Assembly (NCBI GenBank): GCA_937936675.1
Contig: CALDDL010000144.1
Location: forward strand, 1-38,593
Direction of reading: 5' to 3'
Length of the DNA: 38,593 nt
Source of the DNA: an uncultured bacterium
GTDB taxonomy: Bacteria > Bacteroidota > Ignavibacteria > Ignavibacteriales > Melioribacteraceae
This document shows positions 1-8,976 of this stretch, piece after piece; the first letter of the stretch is position 1, and the number at the start of each line of letters is the position of its first letter. The notes beneath the pieces are model-generated. The model saw only the letters and a list, made by a program, of their open reading frames with translations. It was not told where the DNA came from and ran no database searches. A program made the translations under genes and the position numbers.

Positions 1-1245
1 AATTATTCGGAAACCTCCACAATCAGCAAGCAGTTTCTAAATAAAGGATTTGAAATTGTCGAAAATGATAAGCATGCAGATGTTTATGTAATTAATACAT
101 GCACGGTAACTGAGAATGCGGAGAAAGATTGTCGCCAAATTGTAAGGCGGGCATTAAAAAATAATCCAGATGCTTTTGTGATTATTACAGGTTGCTATGC
201 TCAGCTTAGACCTGAAGATTTGATTAAAATTGATGGAGTCGATGCAGTTCTCGGAAGCAATGAGAAATTTGAAATATTTCATTTGATTGACAATTTTCAG
301 AAAAATGAATTGTCCTGCGTTTATGTCTCTCCGTCTGAAGAGTTAGATAAATTTAATTCTGCTTTTAGCGTTGAAGAGGATTCACGCACACGAGCGTTTT
401 TCAAAATTCAAGATGGATGCGATTACCCATGCACTTATTGCACAATTCCTCTGGCAAGAGGGAAAAGTAGAAGCTTAGAATCAGAAAAAATAGTAGAGCA
501 GTTTCGATCTTTAGTAGATAGTGGATTCAAGGAAATTATTCTTACCGGTGTTAACGTTGGAGATTACGGAAAAGGATTGGATATCAATTTTTATGAACTG
601 TTGAAAAAGCTTGTTGAAGTTGAAGGTGATTTTAGAATAAGAATTAGTTCAATTGAACCTAATTTACTTACTGATGAGATTATTGAGCTGACACGAACAA
701 ATGATAAAATATGCAATCATTTTCATATTCCTCTACAAAGCGGAAGCAGTAAAATTCTGAGGTTGATGCAAAGAAGATATAAGACCGAAGATTATGAAAA
801 ATTAATTTTCAAATTAACCGATAAAATTGCTAATTTGGGAATCGGTGTTGATGTAATTGTCGGGTTTCCCGGGGAAACAGAAGAAGATTTTTTAGAAACG
901 TATAATTTTTTGAATCGGCTTCCGGTTTCTTATTTGCATGTATTTACTTATTCAGAAAGACCTCATACTAAAGCTATTGATTTTGATGGTGTGGTGGAGA
1001 TAAGAGAAAGAAAGAGAAGAAATAATATGCTGCGGATATTGAGCGCAAAAAAGAAATACGCGTTTTATAGTAAAATGATTGGTAAAGATTTTAAGGTTCT
1101 TTTTGAATCAGAAAATAATGGCGTAATAAAAGGATTTACAGAGAACTATATTCGAGTAGAAGCAAAGAATAATTCGGAATTTATTAATAATTTTGTTGAC
1201 GTAAAATTAAAGGAGGTTTATCAGGATATTTGTACCGTTCAATAA
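1..1245 (+). CDS. mtaB: tRNA (N6-threonylcarbamoyladenosine37-C2) methylthiotransferase MtaB, 5'-truncated by the window edge
   Basis: The reading frame is open from base 1, so the gene starts upstream of the window; 414 codons are visible. The first residues (NYSET) are the end of the family's GCK-x-N-x-x-ET signature, so only a short N-terminal piece with the first cluster cysteine is missing. Also seen are NTCTVT (Cys34 of the fragment), TGCYAQ (Cys65) and the radical-SAM triad CDYPCTYC (Cys140, Cys144, Cys147), then a TRAM-like C-terminus. Family knowledge: MtaB uses two [4Fe-4S] clusters and SAM to convert t6A37 to ms2t6A37 in tRNAs reading ANN codons. A GTG at 178 is internal and not the start. 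The gene leads a tight run that also contains the tRNA pseudouridine synthase truA. MtaB is preferred over MiaB or RimO from the overall pattern. Confidence 0.9.
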   Translation, partial: NYSETSTISKQFLNKGFEIVENDKHADVYVINTCTVTENAEKDCRQIVRRALKNNPDAFVIITGCYAQLRPEDLIKIDGVDAVLGSNEKFEIFHLIDNFQKNELSCVYVSPSEELDKFNSAFSVEEDSRTRAFFKIQDGCDYPCTYCTIPLARGKSRSLESEKIVEQFRSLVDSGFKEIILTGVNVGDYGKGLDINFYELLKKLVEVEGDFRIRISSIEPNLLTDEIIELTRTNDKICNHFHIPLQSGSSKILRLMQRRYKTEDYEKLIFKLTDKIANLGIGVDVIVGFPGETEEDFLETYNFLNRLPVSYLHVFTYSERPHTKAIDFDGVVEIRERKRRNNMLRILSAKKKYAFYSKMIGKDFKVLFESENNGVIKGFTENYIRVEAKNNSEFINNFVDVKLKEVYQDICTVQ

Positions 1246-1267
1246 TATTCTTTTAAGGGAAATCAAT

Positions 1268-1981
1268 ATGAAAAACCTATCAATAATTTTATTACTATTA
1301 TTATGTTCTACAAAATTCAATGCACAGAGCTTGGCAATTAATACCGAATCTGATAACGCAAAATTGAAATCAGGTACATTCAACTTTCAATTAAATGAAA
1401 AAAAGAATGCAGGATTAGCAATAGCATATTCTTTATTATTACCGGGTATGGGTGAGCTATATGCGGATGGTTATGATTCAGGCATCTATTTTACAGTGGC
1501 TGATGGCGTTTTCTGGGGAGCATTAGCCGGACTTAATATATATGGAAATTGGCAGCAAGACAATTATAAATCATTTGCACAATCTAATGGCGGTATTTCT
1601 AACGCAGGTAAAGATGAAGATTATTATGCTAATATTAGTTCTTACTTAAGCATTTATGAATATAATCGAGGAAAAGAATTAAACAGGGAGTTCGATCAAG
1701 TTTATGATGTTAAGACACATTTCTGGAATTGGGAAAATAATAACGAAAGAAGAAAATACAGAGAAATGTGGTCTTTGAGTGAAAATGCTTATAATAGCAT
1801 TCGATTTGCCGTTGGAGCTCTGGTATTAAATAGAATTGTAAGCGCAATTAATGCTGTTAGGCTTGTAAATAAATATAATAAAGGACTTGAAGAAAATTTA
1901 AGCTGGAATATATCGGTGGGATTAGTAACCGATCCTAATCTACCAAGTGGGATATCTTTAAGTTTCGTTAAAACTTTTTAA
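1268..1981 (+). CDS. DUF5683-family exported/membrane protein, function unknown
   Basis: The 237-residue protein has an N-terminal signal peptide (residues about 1-19, ending FNAQ) followed by the segment LAIAYSLLLPGMGELYADGY and a second hydrophobic stretch, the pattern of DUF5683 proteins in FCB bacteria. The middle part is rich in Tyr, Asn and Trp, and another hydrophobic segment lies near residues 178-195. No catalytic motif is visible. The start ATG is preceded by AAGGGA. Its stop codon shares one base with the truA start (TAATG at 1979-1983), which suggests translational coupling. The function of the family is not known to me; an envelope role is inferred only from the signal peptide. 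Confidence 0.72.
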   Translation: MKNLSIILLLLLCSTKFNAQSLAINTESDNAKLKSGTFNFQLNEKKNAGLAIAYSLLLPGMGELYADGYDSGIYFTVADGVFWGALAGLNIYGNWQQDNYKSFAQSNGGISNAGKDEDYYANISSYLSIYEYNRGKELNREFDQVYDVKTHFWNWENNNERRKYREMWSLSENAYNSIRFAVGALVLNRIVSAINAVRLVNKYNKGLEENLSWNISVGLVTDPNLPSGISLSFVKTF

Positions 1982-2715
1982 TGAATAATTACAAGCTCAC
2001 CATCCAATATGAAGGTACAAATTATTGCGGATGGCAATCTCAATTGAATGCACCATCTATTCAATCAGAGATTACCGCAGCTATAAAAACAATATTAAAA
2101 GCTGATATTAATCTAATTGGCTCGGGAAGAACAGATACAGGTGTTCATGCTCTTGGACAGGTTGCTAATTTTAAAATTGAAAATAAATTAGACCAAGAAA
2201 AATTACGCTATTCATTAAATTGCATTTTACCTGATGATATTTCTATTGTAAAGATGGATGAAACCGATGAAAATTTTCACTCTCGATTTGATGCTAAATT
2301 AAGAACATATTTATATATAATTAGTAAAATAAAAAGCCCGTTCTATAAAAATTTTTCTTATAACTACCCCTTCCACAAAAAATTGTCAATAGCAGAACTT
2401 AACAAATTATCAAAGGAATTAATTGGAGAAAAAGATTTTTCATCTTTTTCTCGTAAGAATCCCGATTTAAATAATTATAATTGTATAATTAAGAAAGCTT
2501 ATTGGAAAGAGAACAGGGAATTTATTTATTTTGTTATTTCGGCAAATCGATTTTTGCATGGTATGGTAAGGGCAATTACAGGGACACTTCTCGAAATTAA
2601 TAAATTAGGTGGTGATTGTAGAGAATTATCAAATATAATCTCACAAAAAGATCGAACAAAAGCCGGGGAATCAATTCCCGCAAAAGGATTATTTTTATAT
2701 AAAGTGGAGTATTAA
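1981..2715 (+). CDS. truA: tRNA pseudouridine(38-40) synthase TruA
   Basis: The 244-residue protein matches TruA in length and carries the catalytic motif GRTDTGVHA with Asp52 as the expected nucleophile. Other family features are YEGTNYCGWQ at the N-terminus, RTYLYII in the middle and the RFLHGMVRAITGTLLE segment near residues 190-205. TruA isomerises uridines 38-40 in the anticodon arm of many tRNAs. It overlaps the preceding gene by one base and is followed one base later by the SDR gene. Together with MtaB upstream it makes this a small tRNA anticodon-loop modification pair inside a mixed operon. Confidence 0.95.
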   Translation: MNNYKLTIQYEGTNYCGWQSQLNAPSIQSEITAAIKTILKADINLIGSGRTDTGVHALGQVANFKIENKLDQEKLRYSLNCILPDDISIVKMDETDENFHSRFDAKLRTYLYIISKIKSPFYKNFSYNYPFHKKLSIAELNKLSKELIGEKDFSSFSRKNPDLNNYNCIIKKAYWKENREFIYFVISANRFLHGMVRAITGTLLEINKLGGDCRELSNIISQKDRTKAGESIPAKGLFLYKVEY

Positions 2716-2716
2716 T

Positions 2717-3472
2717 ATGATAAATTTAGAAAACAAGGTAACCTTAATTACGGGTGGATCAAGAGGTATTGGGGCTTCATGCGTGGATCTTTTTGCCTCT
2801 TCAGGTTCTGACATAGTATTCACCTATATAAGCGCAAAAGCTGAAGCAGATAAACTTGTGGAAAAATGGAAAAGTAAAGTAAAGATAAAAGCTATTAGAG
2901 TAGATATGGAATCTGAAGCAGAAATCAATAATTGTGCTGCCGAAGCAATAAAAGAGTTTGGGAAGATTGATGTTTTAGTTCATAATGCCGGAATTTGGAA
3001 TGATGGCGATATGGAGAAAATGACATTAGAGCATTGGGAAAAATTATTAAGAATAAATCTCACTTCAAATTTTTTATTTGTAAAAGCAGTTATGCCTTCG
3101 ATGAAAGCAAATAAATTCGGTAGAATAATTAATATATCATCTACTGCAGGACAAAGAGGCGAAGCATTTCATTCTCATTATGCAGCTTCTAAAGGTGGTA
3201 TGATATCATTTACAAAATCTTTGGCAGTGGAATTAGCTCCTTATAATATTACTGTAAATTCAGTAGCTCCCGGCTGGGTTATAACAGAGATGAACGATGG
3301 AGTTTTTTCCGATAAAGAATTAGTAAAAAAAATAATTGATGGTATTCCGGTAGGTAGAATAGCCACAGCCGAAGATATAGCCGGACCGACTTTATTTTTA
3401 GCAAGCGAATTGGCGCGCCATATCACAGGAGAAATTCTTAACGTTAATGGCGGTAGCGTTCTCTGTGGATAA
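2717..3472 (+). CDS. Short-chain dehydrogenase/reductase, FabG-like
   Basis: The 251-residue classical SDR has the nucleotide-binding glycine motif TGGSRGIG (residues 12-19), the NAG motif at 90-92, and the catalytic Ser142, Tyr155 and Lys159 in the segment ISSTAG...HYAASKGG. The C-terminal NVNGG is typical of FabG-type 3-oxoacyl-ACP reductases. FabG, acetoacetyl-CoA reductase and other ketoreductases cannot be separated by sequence reading alone, and no other fatty-acid synthesis gene is adjacent. An enoyl-CoA hydratase lies three genes downstream in the same run, so a role in acyl-CoA chemistry is possible but only inferred. Translation is probably coupled to truA (TAATATG junction). Confidence 0.85.
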   Translation: MINLENKVTLITGGSRGIGASCVDLFASSGSDIVFTYISAKAEADKLVEKWKSKVKIKAIRVDMESEAEINNCAAEAIKEFGKIDVLVHNAGIWNDGDMEKMTLEHWEKLLRINLTSNFLFVKAVMPSMKANKFGRIINISSTAGQRGEAFHSHYAASKGGMISFTKSLAVELAPYNITVNSVAPGWVITEMNDGVFSDKELVKKIIDGIPVGRIATAEDIAGPTLFLASELARHITGEILNVNGGSVLCG

Positions 3473-3504
3473 ATGTTTTATATGAAAAGGATATTTAATA
3501 AAAA

Positions 3505-3948
3505 ATGATCGATCTACATCCATTAGTAACGCATTTCCCGATAGTGCTTTTTTTCGTCTATGCTATCTTTGAGATAATGGCGAAGTATAAACCGGAGTAT
3601 GATAAACTAGCATTTGGCTTTTTAATAGCCGGATTGATTTTTGCATTGTTAAGCGTTCTTACGGGGAATCTTGCTCATCAGATTTATAAAGAAAATACAA
3701 TTAATGGCGGAATAGGAATTGACGAAGCAATAGAATTACACGAAAATCTTGCAACTTATACTTTATTCTATTATTTAGGTGTGTTAGTTCTAAAATTTTA
3801 TTTCACTATTAAGAAAAAGACGGAGAAGAAATTTCGTCTCCTGATTATAATATTGGCACTATTAGGTTTGGTATTAGTTGTTTATACCGGATTATATGGA
3901 GGTATTTTAGTATTTAAGAATGGTATAGGAGTATCATTTATAAATTAA
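3505..3948 (+). CDS. DUF2231-type integral membrane protein
   Basis: This 147-residue protein begins IDLHPLVTHFPIVLFF, the HPxxxHFP signature of DUF2231 membrane proteins, and has about four hydrophobic helices (residues about 8-27, 35-55, 88-103 and 112-135). A second His-rich segment, ELHENLATYT, precedes the third helix. Conserved His residues in such proteins suggest metal or heme contact, but I cannot show that here. It lies between the SDR and a small barrel protein with short gaps on both sides, so it is probably cotranscribed. No specific function is assigned. Confidence 0.72.
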   Translation: MIDLHPLVTHFPIVLFFVYAIFEIMAKYKPEYDKLAFGFLIAGLIFALLSVLTGNLAHQIYKENTINGGIGIDEAIELHENLATYTLFYYLGVLVLKFYFTIKKKTEKKFRLLIIILALLGLVLVVYTGLYGGILVFKNGIGVSFIN

Positions 3949-3953
3949 TCATT

Positions 3954-4550
3954 ATGAATAAAAAAAATCTTTTCTTATTAATATTTTTTATAAGCATTTC
4001 AATTTCCGCTCAGACACTTTATAAGTTTGGAGATGCTAAAGGTCTCTTTATGTCAGTTGGTGTTGGACCACGTTTCCCGATTAATGAATTCGCAAAGAGT
4101 CAAAATCTTGGAGTAGGTTTTGATGTTACCTTCTCTTATACAGATAATGCTATATTGCCAATATTTTTCTATACAGGAATTGGATTTCAACATAATCCCG
4201 GTAAACAAGATTTTTATAAAAAGTCTGATTATTCATCGTTATCTACAAATATCTTATTCGTTAATTCAGGAGTAAGATATTATTTCCCGCCGTTACTCGA
4301 ACAAATAATTTTATTAATGCCAATTGTCGATGCAGGAGTAAATTTTGGATTATTTGAAAAATTACATCAATTCAAACTTGAGCGTAATAAAGCCAATTTT
4401 GTAGAAGAAGTATTTAAGGGCGGTGCTCATGTGGGCGTTGGTTTCTCTATGTTTCTCTTAGATGTAATTGCATACTATAATTATTTCCCAAATAATGAAT
4501 ATATATCATTTAATCTAAAAGCTAATATTCCCATTTTTATTAAAATGTAG
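3954..4550 (+). CDS. Small outer-membrane beta-barrel protein, unknown role
   Basis: The 198-residue protein has a signal peptide of about 19 residues ending ISISAQ. It is followed by alternating polar/hydrophobic strands with turns of the type typical for eight-stranded barrels, for example GLFMSVGVGPRFPI, NILFVNSGVRYYF and GGAHVGVGFSMFLL. No enzymatic motif is present. The start is only 5 bp after the previous stop codon and the enoyl-CoA hydratase follows 8 bp later, so it belongs to the same transcript. Outer-membrane localisation is inferred from composition; the closest family might be PF13568-type barrel proteins, but that is not proven. Confidence 0.62.
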   Translation: MNKKNLFLLIFFISISISAQTLYKFGDAKGLFMSVGVGPRFPINEFAKSQNLGVGFDVTFSYTDNAILPIFFYTGIGFQHNPGKQDFYKKSDYSSLSTNILFVNSGVRYYFPPLLEQIILLMPIVDAGVNFGLFEKLHQFKLERNKANFVEEVFKGGAHVGVGFSMFLLDVIAYYNYFPNNEYISFNLKANIPIFIKM

Positions 4551-4558
4551 GACATGAA

Positions 4559-5338
4559 ATGTTTAATTGTATTTTAACAGAAATAAAAGAAAATATTTTA
4601 ATAATTACTATAAATCGACCGGAAAAATTAAATGCTTTGAATGGTGATTTATTAAAAGAATTATCTATGGTTTTTTCGGATGCAAAGATAAATGAGAATA
4701 TTTATGCCGTAATAATAACCGGATCGGGAGAAAAGGCTTTTGTTGCAGGGGCTGATATAAAAGAATTAAATAAGTTAGAACCGATTAAAGCAAAAAGTTT
4801 TGCTGAATTCGGTCAAAAAGTTTTTGCTCAAATTAGCGAACTTAATAAACCGGTTATAGCAGCAGTAAACGGTTTTGCTCTAGGTGGTGGTTGTGAACTT
4901 GCTATGGCCTGCCATATAAGATTGGTTTCAGAAAATGCAAAATTTGGTCAACCTGAGGTAAATCTTGGTATTATTCCCGGATATGGCGGAACTCAAAGAT
5001 TACCAAAACTAATAGGCTTAGGAAGAGCTATGGAATTAATTCTTTCTGGAGAATTTATCGATGCAAATGAAGCATATAGAATTGGACTGGCAAATAAAAT
5101 ATATCCTTCAAATGAACTTATGGATAGAACTATTGAACTAGCAAAAAAAATACTATCCAAAGGAAGAATAGCAGTTTCATTATCAATTAATTCTATTAAT
5201 GCCAGTTTGAATTTAAGTGAAACAGAAGGAATGAATTTTGAGGCAGCTAATTTTGCGCTCGCAACTTCTACAAAAGATTTCCAAGAAGGAACTACTGCGT
5301 TTTTGGAAAAGCGAAAAGCCCAATTCATAGGAGAATAG
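4559..5338 (+). CDS. Enoyl-CoA hydratase/isomerase (crotonase family)
   Basis: The 259-residue protein has the full crotonase pattern: GADIKEL (residues 64-70), the oxyanion-hole segment NGFALGGGCELAMA with Glu113, and QPEVNLGIIPGYGGTQRL with Glu133. The 20-residue spacing between the two glutamates matches the catalytic pair of rat enoyl-CoA hydratase, so this is expected to be a true hydratase (2-enoyl-CoA to 3-hydroxyacyl-CoA) rather than a divergent crotonase. The C-terminus FLEKRKAQF is also typical. The substrate (short-chain enoyl-CoA or crotonyl-CoA) is inferred. No thiolase or acyl-CoA dehydrogenase is adjacent. Confidence 0.92.
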   Translation: MFNCILTEIKENILIITINRPEKLNALNGDLLKELSMVFSDAKINENIYAVIITGSGEKAFVAGADIKELNKLEPIKAKSFAEFGQKVFAQISELNKPVIAAVNGFALGGGCELAMACHIRLVSENAKFGQPEVNLGIIPGYGGTQRLPKLIGLGRAMELILSGEFIDANEAYRIGLANKIYPSNELMDRTIELAKKILSKGRIAVSLSINSINASLNLSETEGMNFEAANFALATSTKDFQEGTTAFLEKRKAQFIGE

Positions 5339-5350
5339 TTTAATACACAA

Positions 5351-6379
5351 ATGAATCTAATTATTAAAAGAAGAATTATTCTTTATCTTTTGTTTTTTTC
5401 TATTTTGCTTTTATTAGGATTATTAATAGTAACAGTTACATATAAGAAACACGTGCCTCAAAAAGGAAGTCAAGAAAGAGAACTCTCCGTTAGTGAAGTT
5501 GATTCAATTCTTCAAAACGTGTTAATTGACTATGCTATTCCTAGCGAATGGGTTCAACAAAAAAAAACAAAAGTTAAAGGAGAAGATTCACTTAAGTATT
5601 ATTATCGAATTAATCTCTCACCCGATATTTCTATCCCGATGCTAATTAAAGATTTAAAACGAGTTTATGATAAAGACATCACAGCAATGGTATGCAAAGA
5701 AACTGTGTTTCGGAATGATACTGAAATTAAAGTCTTCTCTAGCGAGTTCTTAAAACTTAAAGCCGAATTAATCCCTACAAGGGATATTGAAAGAGATAGA
5801 AACAAATTAGGGTTTATTATTAATGATTCTTATAAACTTGATAAAGAAGATCTAACTTATTTATTAGAACTACCATACTCAGTTACATTTACTTTATATC
5901 CGGATAAAGAATTTTTGTCATTAAGAGACAGCATTATAAAGTATGGCAAAAATTATATTGTTTTAATTAATGATGAAATTATTAATAAAGAATTTAAGTT
6001 AAGTCCCGATTATGGTAAAGAGATATTAAAAAAATCAATTGCGGCAATACTATCGAAATTTAATAGTTCATCTGGTTTTGTGGTGAGTACTAGCTCAGAA
6101 ATATATGAATCGACTGCTTTTAATTTTGTAAGAGATGAATTCAAGAAAAGAAAAATTATTCTATATAAGGAAAAAGATTTTGTTTCATTCGATGAAAATG
6201 AGATTGGTGAAATAAGATCAATAATTAAATTTCATGCTGAAAATCTAATTGGTAATAGACTTAAAACTTTCTGGATATCATTTGAGAATTTTAAAGATAT
6301 CCAAAATAATTTAGCAGATTTAAGAAAAAGGGGGACTAGAATAATCCCATTCTCACAAAGAATTAATAACCCTTCCTGA
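5351..6379 (+). CDS. Membrane-anchored divergent polysaccharide deacetylase (YibQ/DUF610-like), motifs degenerate
   Basis: The 342-residue protein has one N-terminal transmembrane helix (residues about 8-28) and an extracytoplasmic remainder. From about residue 150 the segments KLGFIINDSYK, LPYSVTFTLYPD and a C-terminal RGTRIIPFSQRI follow the order of YibQ-type divergent polysaccharide deacetylases (family pattern: IAIVIDDLGY, LPxPVTFAxLP, and a final gIxLVPVS). The residues expected to be catalytic look altered: the family IDD reads IND, and the NHMGS-like His motif reads VVSTSSE. I therefore infer a non-catalytic or altered relative, possibly structural in the envelope. It is the last gene of the run, and its final 27 bp overlap the end of the opposing peptidase gene. 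Confidence 0.55.
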   Translation: MNLIIKRRIILYLLFFSILLLLGLLIVTVTYKKHVPQKGSQERELSVSEVDSILQNVLIDYAIPSEWVQQKKTKVKGEDSLKYYYRINLSPDISIPMLIKDLKRVYDKDITAMVCKETVFRNDTEIKVFSSEFLKLKAELIPTRDIERDRNKLGFIINDSYKLDKEDLTYLLELPYSVTFTLYPDKEFLSLRDSIIKYGKNYIVLINDEIINKEFKLSPDYGKEILKKSIAAILSKFNSSSGFVVSTSSEIYESTAFNFVRDEFKKRKIILYKEKDFVSFDENEIGEIRSIIKFHAENLIGNRLKTFWISFENFKDIQNNLADLRKRGTRIIPFSQRINNPS

Positions 6380-7711
6380 TTCGTCAATTTCAAATATTTC
6401 TTCATCAAGATGTAGATCAAAAAACTTATCCTTATCTCCGGTTAAAAAGAAAATAAAATTCTCTTTTATAAATAGTCGTGAAGCTAATTCTTGAACATCT
6501 CGCAATGAAACAGAATTTATGTTTGACGAATAATTATTATAATAGTCCAAACCTAATCCCATTATTTCCAAATGATTGATGGTAGAATTCAGACTAATGA
6601 TAGACTCGAATTTTAGAGGTAGTTTTTTGATTAATTTTGATTTCGCGTAGTTTAGCTCTTCTTCAGAAATATTTATTCGGACATCGTCCATTACTGATTT
6701 TATAAGATTTATCGCCTTAAAAGAATTTTCTAAATCAACTGAAGTGCCAATGAGAAAAGCCGAAACATTTCTCATAATTTCAAAATGAGAATAAGCACCA
6801 TAAGTAATACCTTCTTTTTCTCGAAGCACTTTATTCAATCTACTTGAAATATCTCCGCCAAAAATAATATTTAACAAAATTGCCGGGTAATTATTTAAGT
6901 CGATTTGAGGAGTTAAAATTCCAACTCTAATTTCTGATTGAACGCTTCCGGGAATGTCCAAATAATAAGTTCCCGATAAAGAAGGGGATAATTCCAAAAT
7001 TGGGTTAAAGTTACTATTAGAATTATTATTCCAATCACCTAAATACTTTTCAATTAATTTAAGTAATTCTTCGCTCTCGATATTACCGACCGATGCTATT
7101 ATTGCATCACTAGGTATATAGTAATCAGCATAATGTTTTTTTAAATGGTCTAAGGTAATGTTATTCAAGGTATTTAAATTTCCAAAAATATCGATACCAT
7201 AATTATTATTACCGAACATTAATTTCTTAAAACTATCTTCTGCTATAAAATCAGGATAAGCCTGAACTAATTTTAATGAATTTATTAATGTTTCTTTTTC
7301 CCTAATAAAATCAGATAAATTAAAATGCGGATTCTTAATAATCTCTGAAAGTAAATAAAGTGACTGCTCAAAGTTTTCAGAGAGTGAAGTGAAAGAGAAA
7401 TAAATATTTTCATTATCGCAATTAATACCCAGATGTGTGCCAAGGAAAGAGATTTCCTGATTTAACTCTAATGAATTAAATTTACCCGCACCTTCATCGA
7501 TCATTCTTGTAGTCATTAATGCAGTTCCATTTAATTCAGGTGGATCATAAATAGAACCTTTCTTAATAGTTAAACGAAAATTTATTAATGGCGCAGTTGG
7601 CTTATAAGAAGAGATAATTTTAATCCCGTTCGATGATGAAGCAATACTCAATTTTGGAAATTGAAATGCGATTTCACCATTTATAATTGGGGATATAGTT
7701 CTATCTATCAT
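6353..7711 (-). CDS. M16 family peptidase-like protein, catalytically inactive partner subunit
   Basis: The 452-residue protein has the M16 (pitrilysin/insulinase-like) fold signature but lacks the zinc motif: where active members have HxxEH it reads LMTTR (residues 65-69). It keeps the C-terminal half segment SSRLNKVLREKEGITYGAY, whose Arg and Tyr are the R/Y pair that bacterial M16B partner subunits supply to the active subunit. It overlaps the upstream active M16 gene by 11 bp, so the two products are probably made together as a heterodimer, as in mitochondrial processing peptidase and other bacterial M16B pairs. No clear signal peptide is visible, so a cytoplasmic location is likely. Confidence 0.88.
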   Translation of the reverse strand: MIDRTISPIINGEIAFQFPKLSIASSSNGIKIISSYKPTAPLINFRLTIKKGSIYDPPELNGTALMTTRMIDEGAGKFNSLELNQEISFLGTHLGINCDNENIYFSFTSLSENFEQSLYLLSEIIKNPHFNLSDFIREKETLINSLKLVQAYPDFIAEDSFKKLMFGNNNYGIDIFGNLNTLNNITLDHLKKHYADYYIPSDAIIASVGNIESEELLKLIEKYLGDWNNNSNSNFNPILELSPSLSGTYYLDIPGSVQSEIRVGILTPQIDLNNYPAILLNIIFGGDISSRLNKVLREKEGITYGAYSHFEIMRNVSAFLIGTSVDLENSFKAINLIKSVMDDVRINISEEELNYAKSKLIKKLPLKFESIISLNSTINHLEIMGLGLDYYNNYSSNINSVSLRDVQELASRLFIKENFIFFLTGDKDKFFDLHLDEEIFEIDESGRVINSL

Positions 7712-8975
7712 TTTTAGGGAGTACTCTTAATTCAACAAAATTTTTAGTTAGATATTTCTTTGCAATTCTTTTTACAGATTCAGTTGTTACTTTATTAAAT
7801 CTATCATAATCCTGAGAGAACCAATTTGGTTCATTTACATAATATTTATATGAGCTCAGTAAATCTGCACGAGTCGAAATTTTTTCAATAGAATGTACAA
7901 ACTCAAATTTAAAATTATTTATCGCAGTCCTTATCTCTTTTTCAAGACTATCATTTGATGAAATCAGATTTTCAATATTATTAAAAATTGTTTTTTTGAT
8001 TAATTCAATATCATCTATTTTCTTAGGAGTGGCACTAATTAAAAATGATCCATCATATTTAGATAAGTCATTATGTGCCGAAACTCTTTGGCATAGCTGA
8101 GAATCATAAACTAATTGTTTAGTCAAAATGCTATTCTTATTTCCTGATAGAATGAAAGCTAATGTATGGAGATCAACTTCATCTTCATGAAATAATTTAT
8201 TGGTTCTCCATCCGAAATAAATTTGAGGCACGTTTACTTTATCGAAATATTCTAGATATTTATTCTCTTCTAATTGGGTAAGTAGATTAAAATTATCTTC
8301 GCTTGCTGTTTTTTCATTTTTAATATCTGCGAAATATTTTTTAATAAGTTCAAGAGTTTTATCATAATCGATATCTCCGGCGACAGTGAGAATCGTATTA
8401 GAAGGGGAATAATAATTTTTAAAGTAATTATTAGCGTCTTCGAGAGAGAATTTTTTTATATCTTCTAAATATCCAATAACAGGAGAATGATGCGGATGAC
8501 CCATTGGATATAAAAGTGAATTTAATTTTTCGCTTACTAATCCATAAGGTTGATTATCATAGTGCTCAAGACGTTCATTAATTACGACCGATTTTTGATT
8601 TTCAAGTTTATCTTCATTTAGAGCTTCTAATAAAAATCCCATTCTATCAGATTCCAACCATAAAGCCAATTCAAGTTGATTTGAGGGTAGGGATTCGTAA
8701 TAGTTGGTCCTATCGCGTGAAGTAGAACCATTAGCAGTACCTCCTGCTTCCTGAATATATCTGAAATGTGCTTCCTTGGCAATATGTTGCGACCCTTGAA
8801 ACATGAGATGTTCGAATAAGTGAGCATATCCCGTCTTTCCTGGTTTATCATTAGCAGCACCGACTTTATACCATAAATTTATAGCTATTATAGGAACCGA
8901 AGAATCTTTATGCAAAACGATTTCAAGTCCATTACTTAACTTATGCGAACGACTATCTATATCTAATGTTTTCAT
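7701..8975 (-). CDS. M16 family zinc metallopeptidase, catalytic subunit
   Basis: The 424-residue protein carries the inverted zinc motif HLFEH (His52, Glu55 catalytic, His56) and the distal glutamate ligand Glu134 in VINERLEHYD, the expected spacing for M16. The glycine-rich MFQGSQHI and the SRDRTNYYESLP segment are typical of M16B peptidases. No obvious signal peptide is present at the N-terminus (MKTLDIDSRSHKLSNG), unlike many secreted Bacteroidota M16 pairs. The gene starts one base after the stop codon of the upstream phosphodiesterase and overlaps the inactive M16 gene at its 3' end, so all three are translated from one message. Confidence 0.93.
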   Translation of the reverse strand: MKTLDIDSRSHKLSNGLEIVLHKDSSVPIIAINLWYKVGAANDKPGKTGYAHLFEHLMFQGSQHIAKEAHFRYIQEAGGTANGSTSRDRTNYYESLPSNQLELALWLESDRMGFLLEALNEDKLENQKSVVINERLEHYDNQPYGLVSEKLNSLLYPMGHPHHSPVIGYLEDIKKFSLEDANNYFKNYYSPSNTILTVAGDIDYDKTLELIKKYFADIKNEKTASEDNFNLLTQLEENKYLEYFDKVNVPQIYFGWRTNKLFHEDEVDLHTLAFILSGNKNSILTKQLVYDSQLCQRVSAHNDLSKYDGSFLISATPKKIDDIELIKKTIFNNIENLISSNDSLEKEIRTAINNFKFEFVHSIEKISTRADLLSSYKYYVNEPNWFSQDYDRFNKVTTESVKRIAKKYLTKNFVELRVLPKNDR

Positions 8976-8976
8976 A

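Noticed and set aside
4993..5328. 111-codon minus-strand frame inside the enoyl-CoA hydratase gene
   Set aside because: The opposite strand encodes conserved crotonase sequence; this frame is a by-product of codon use.
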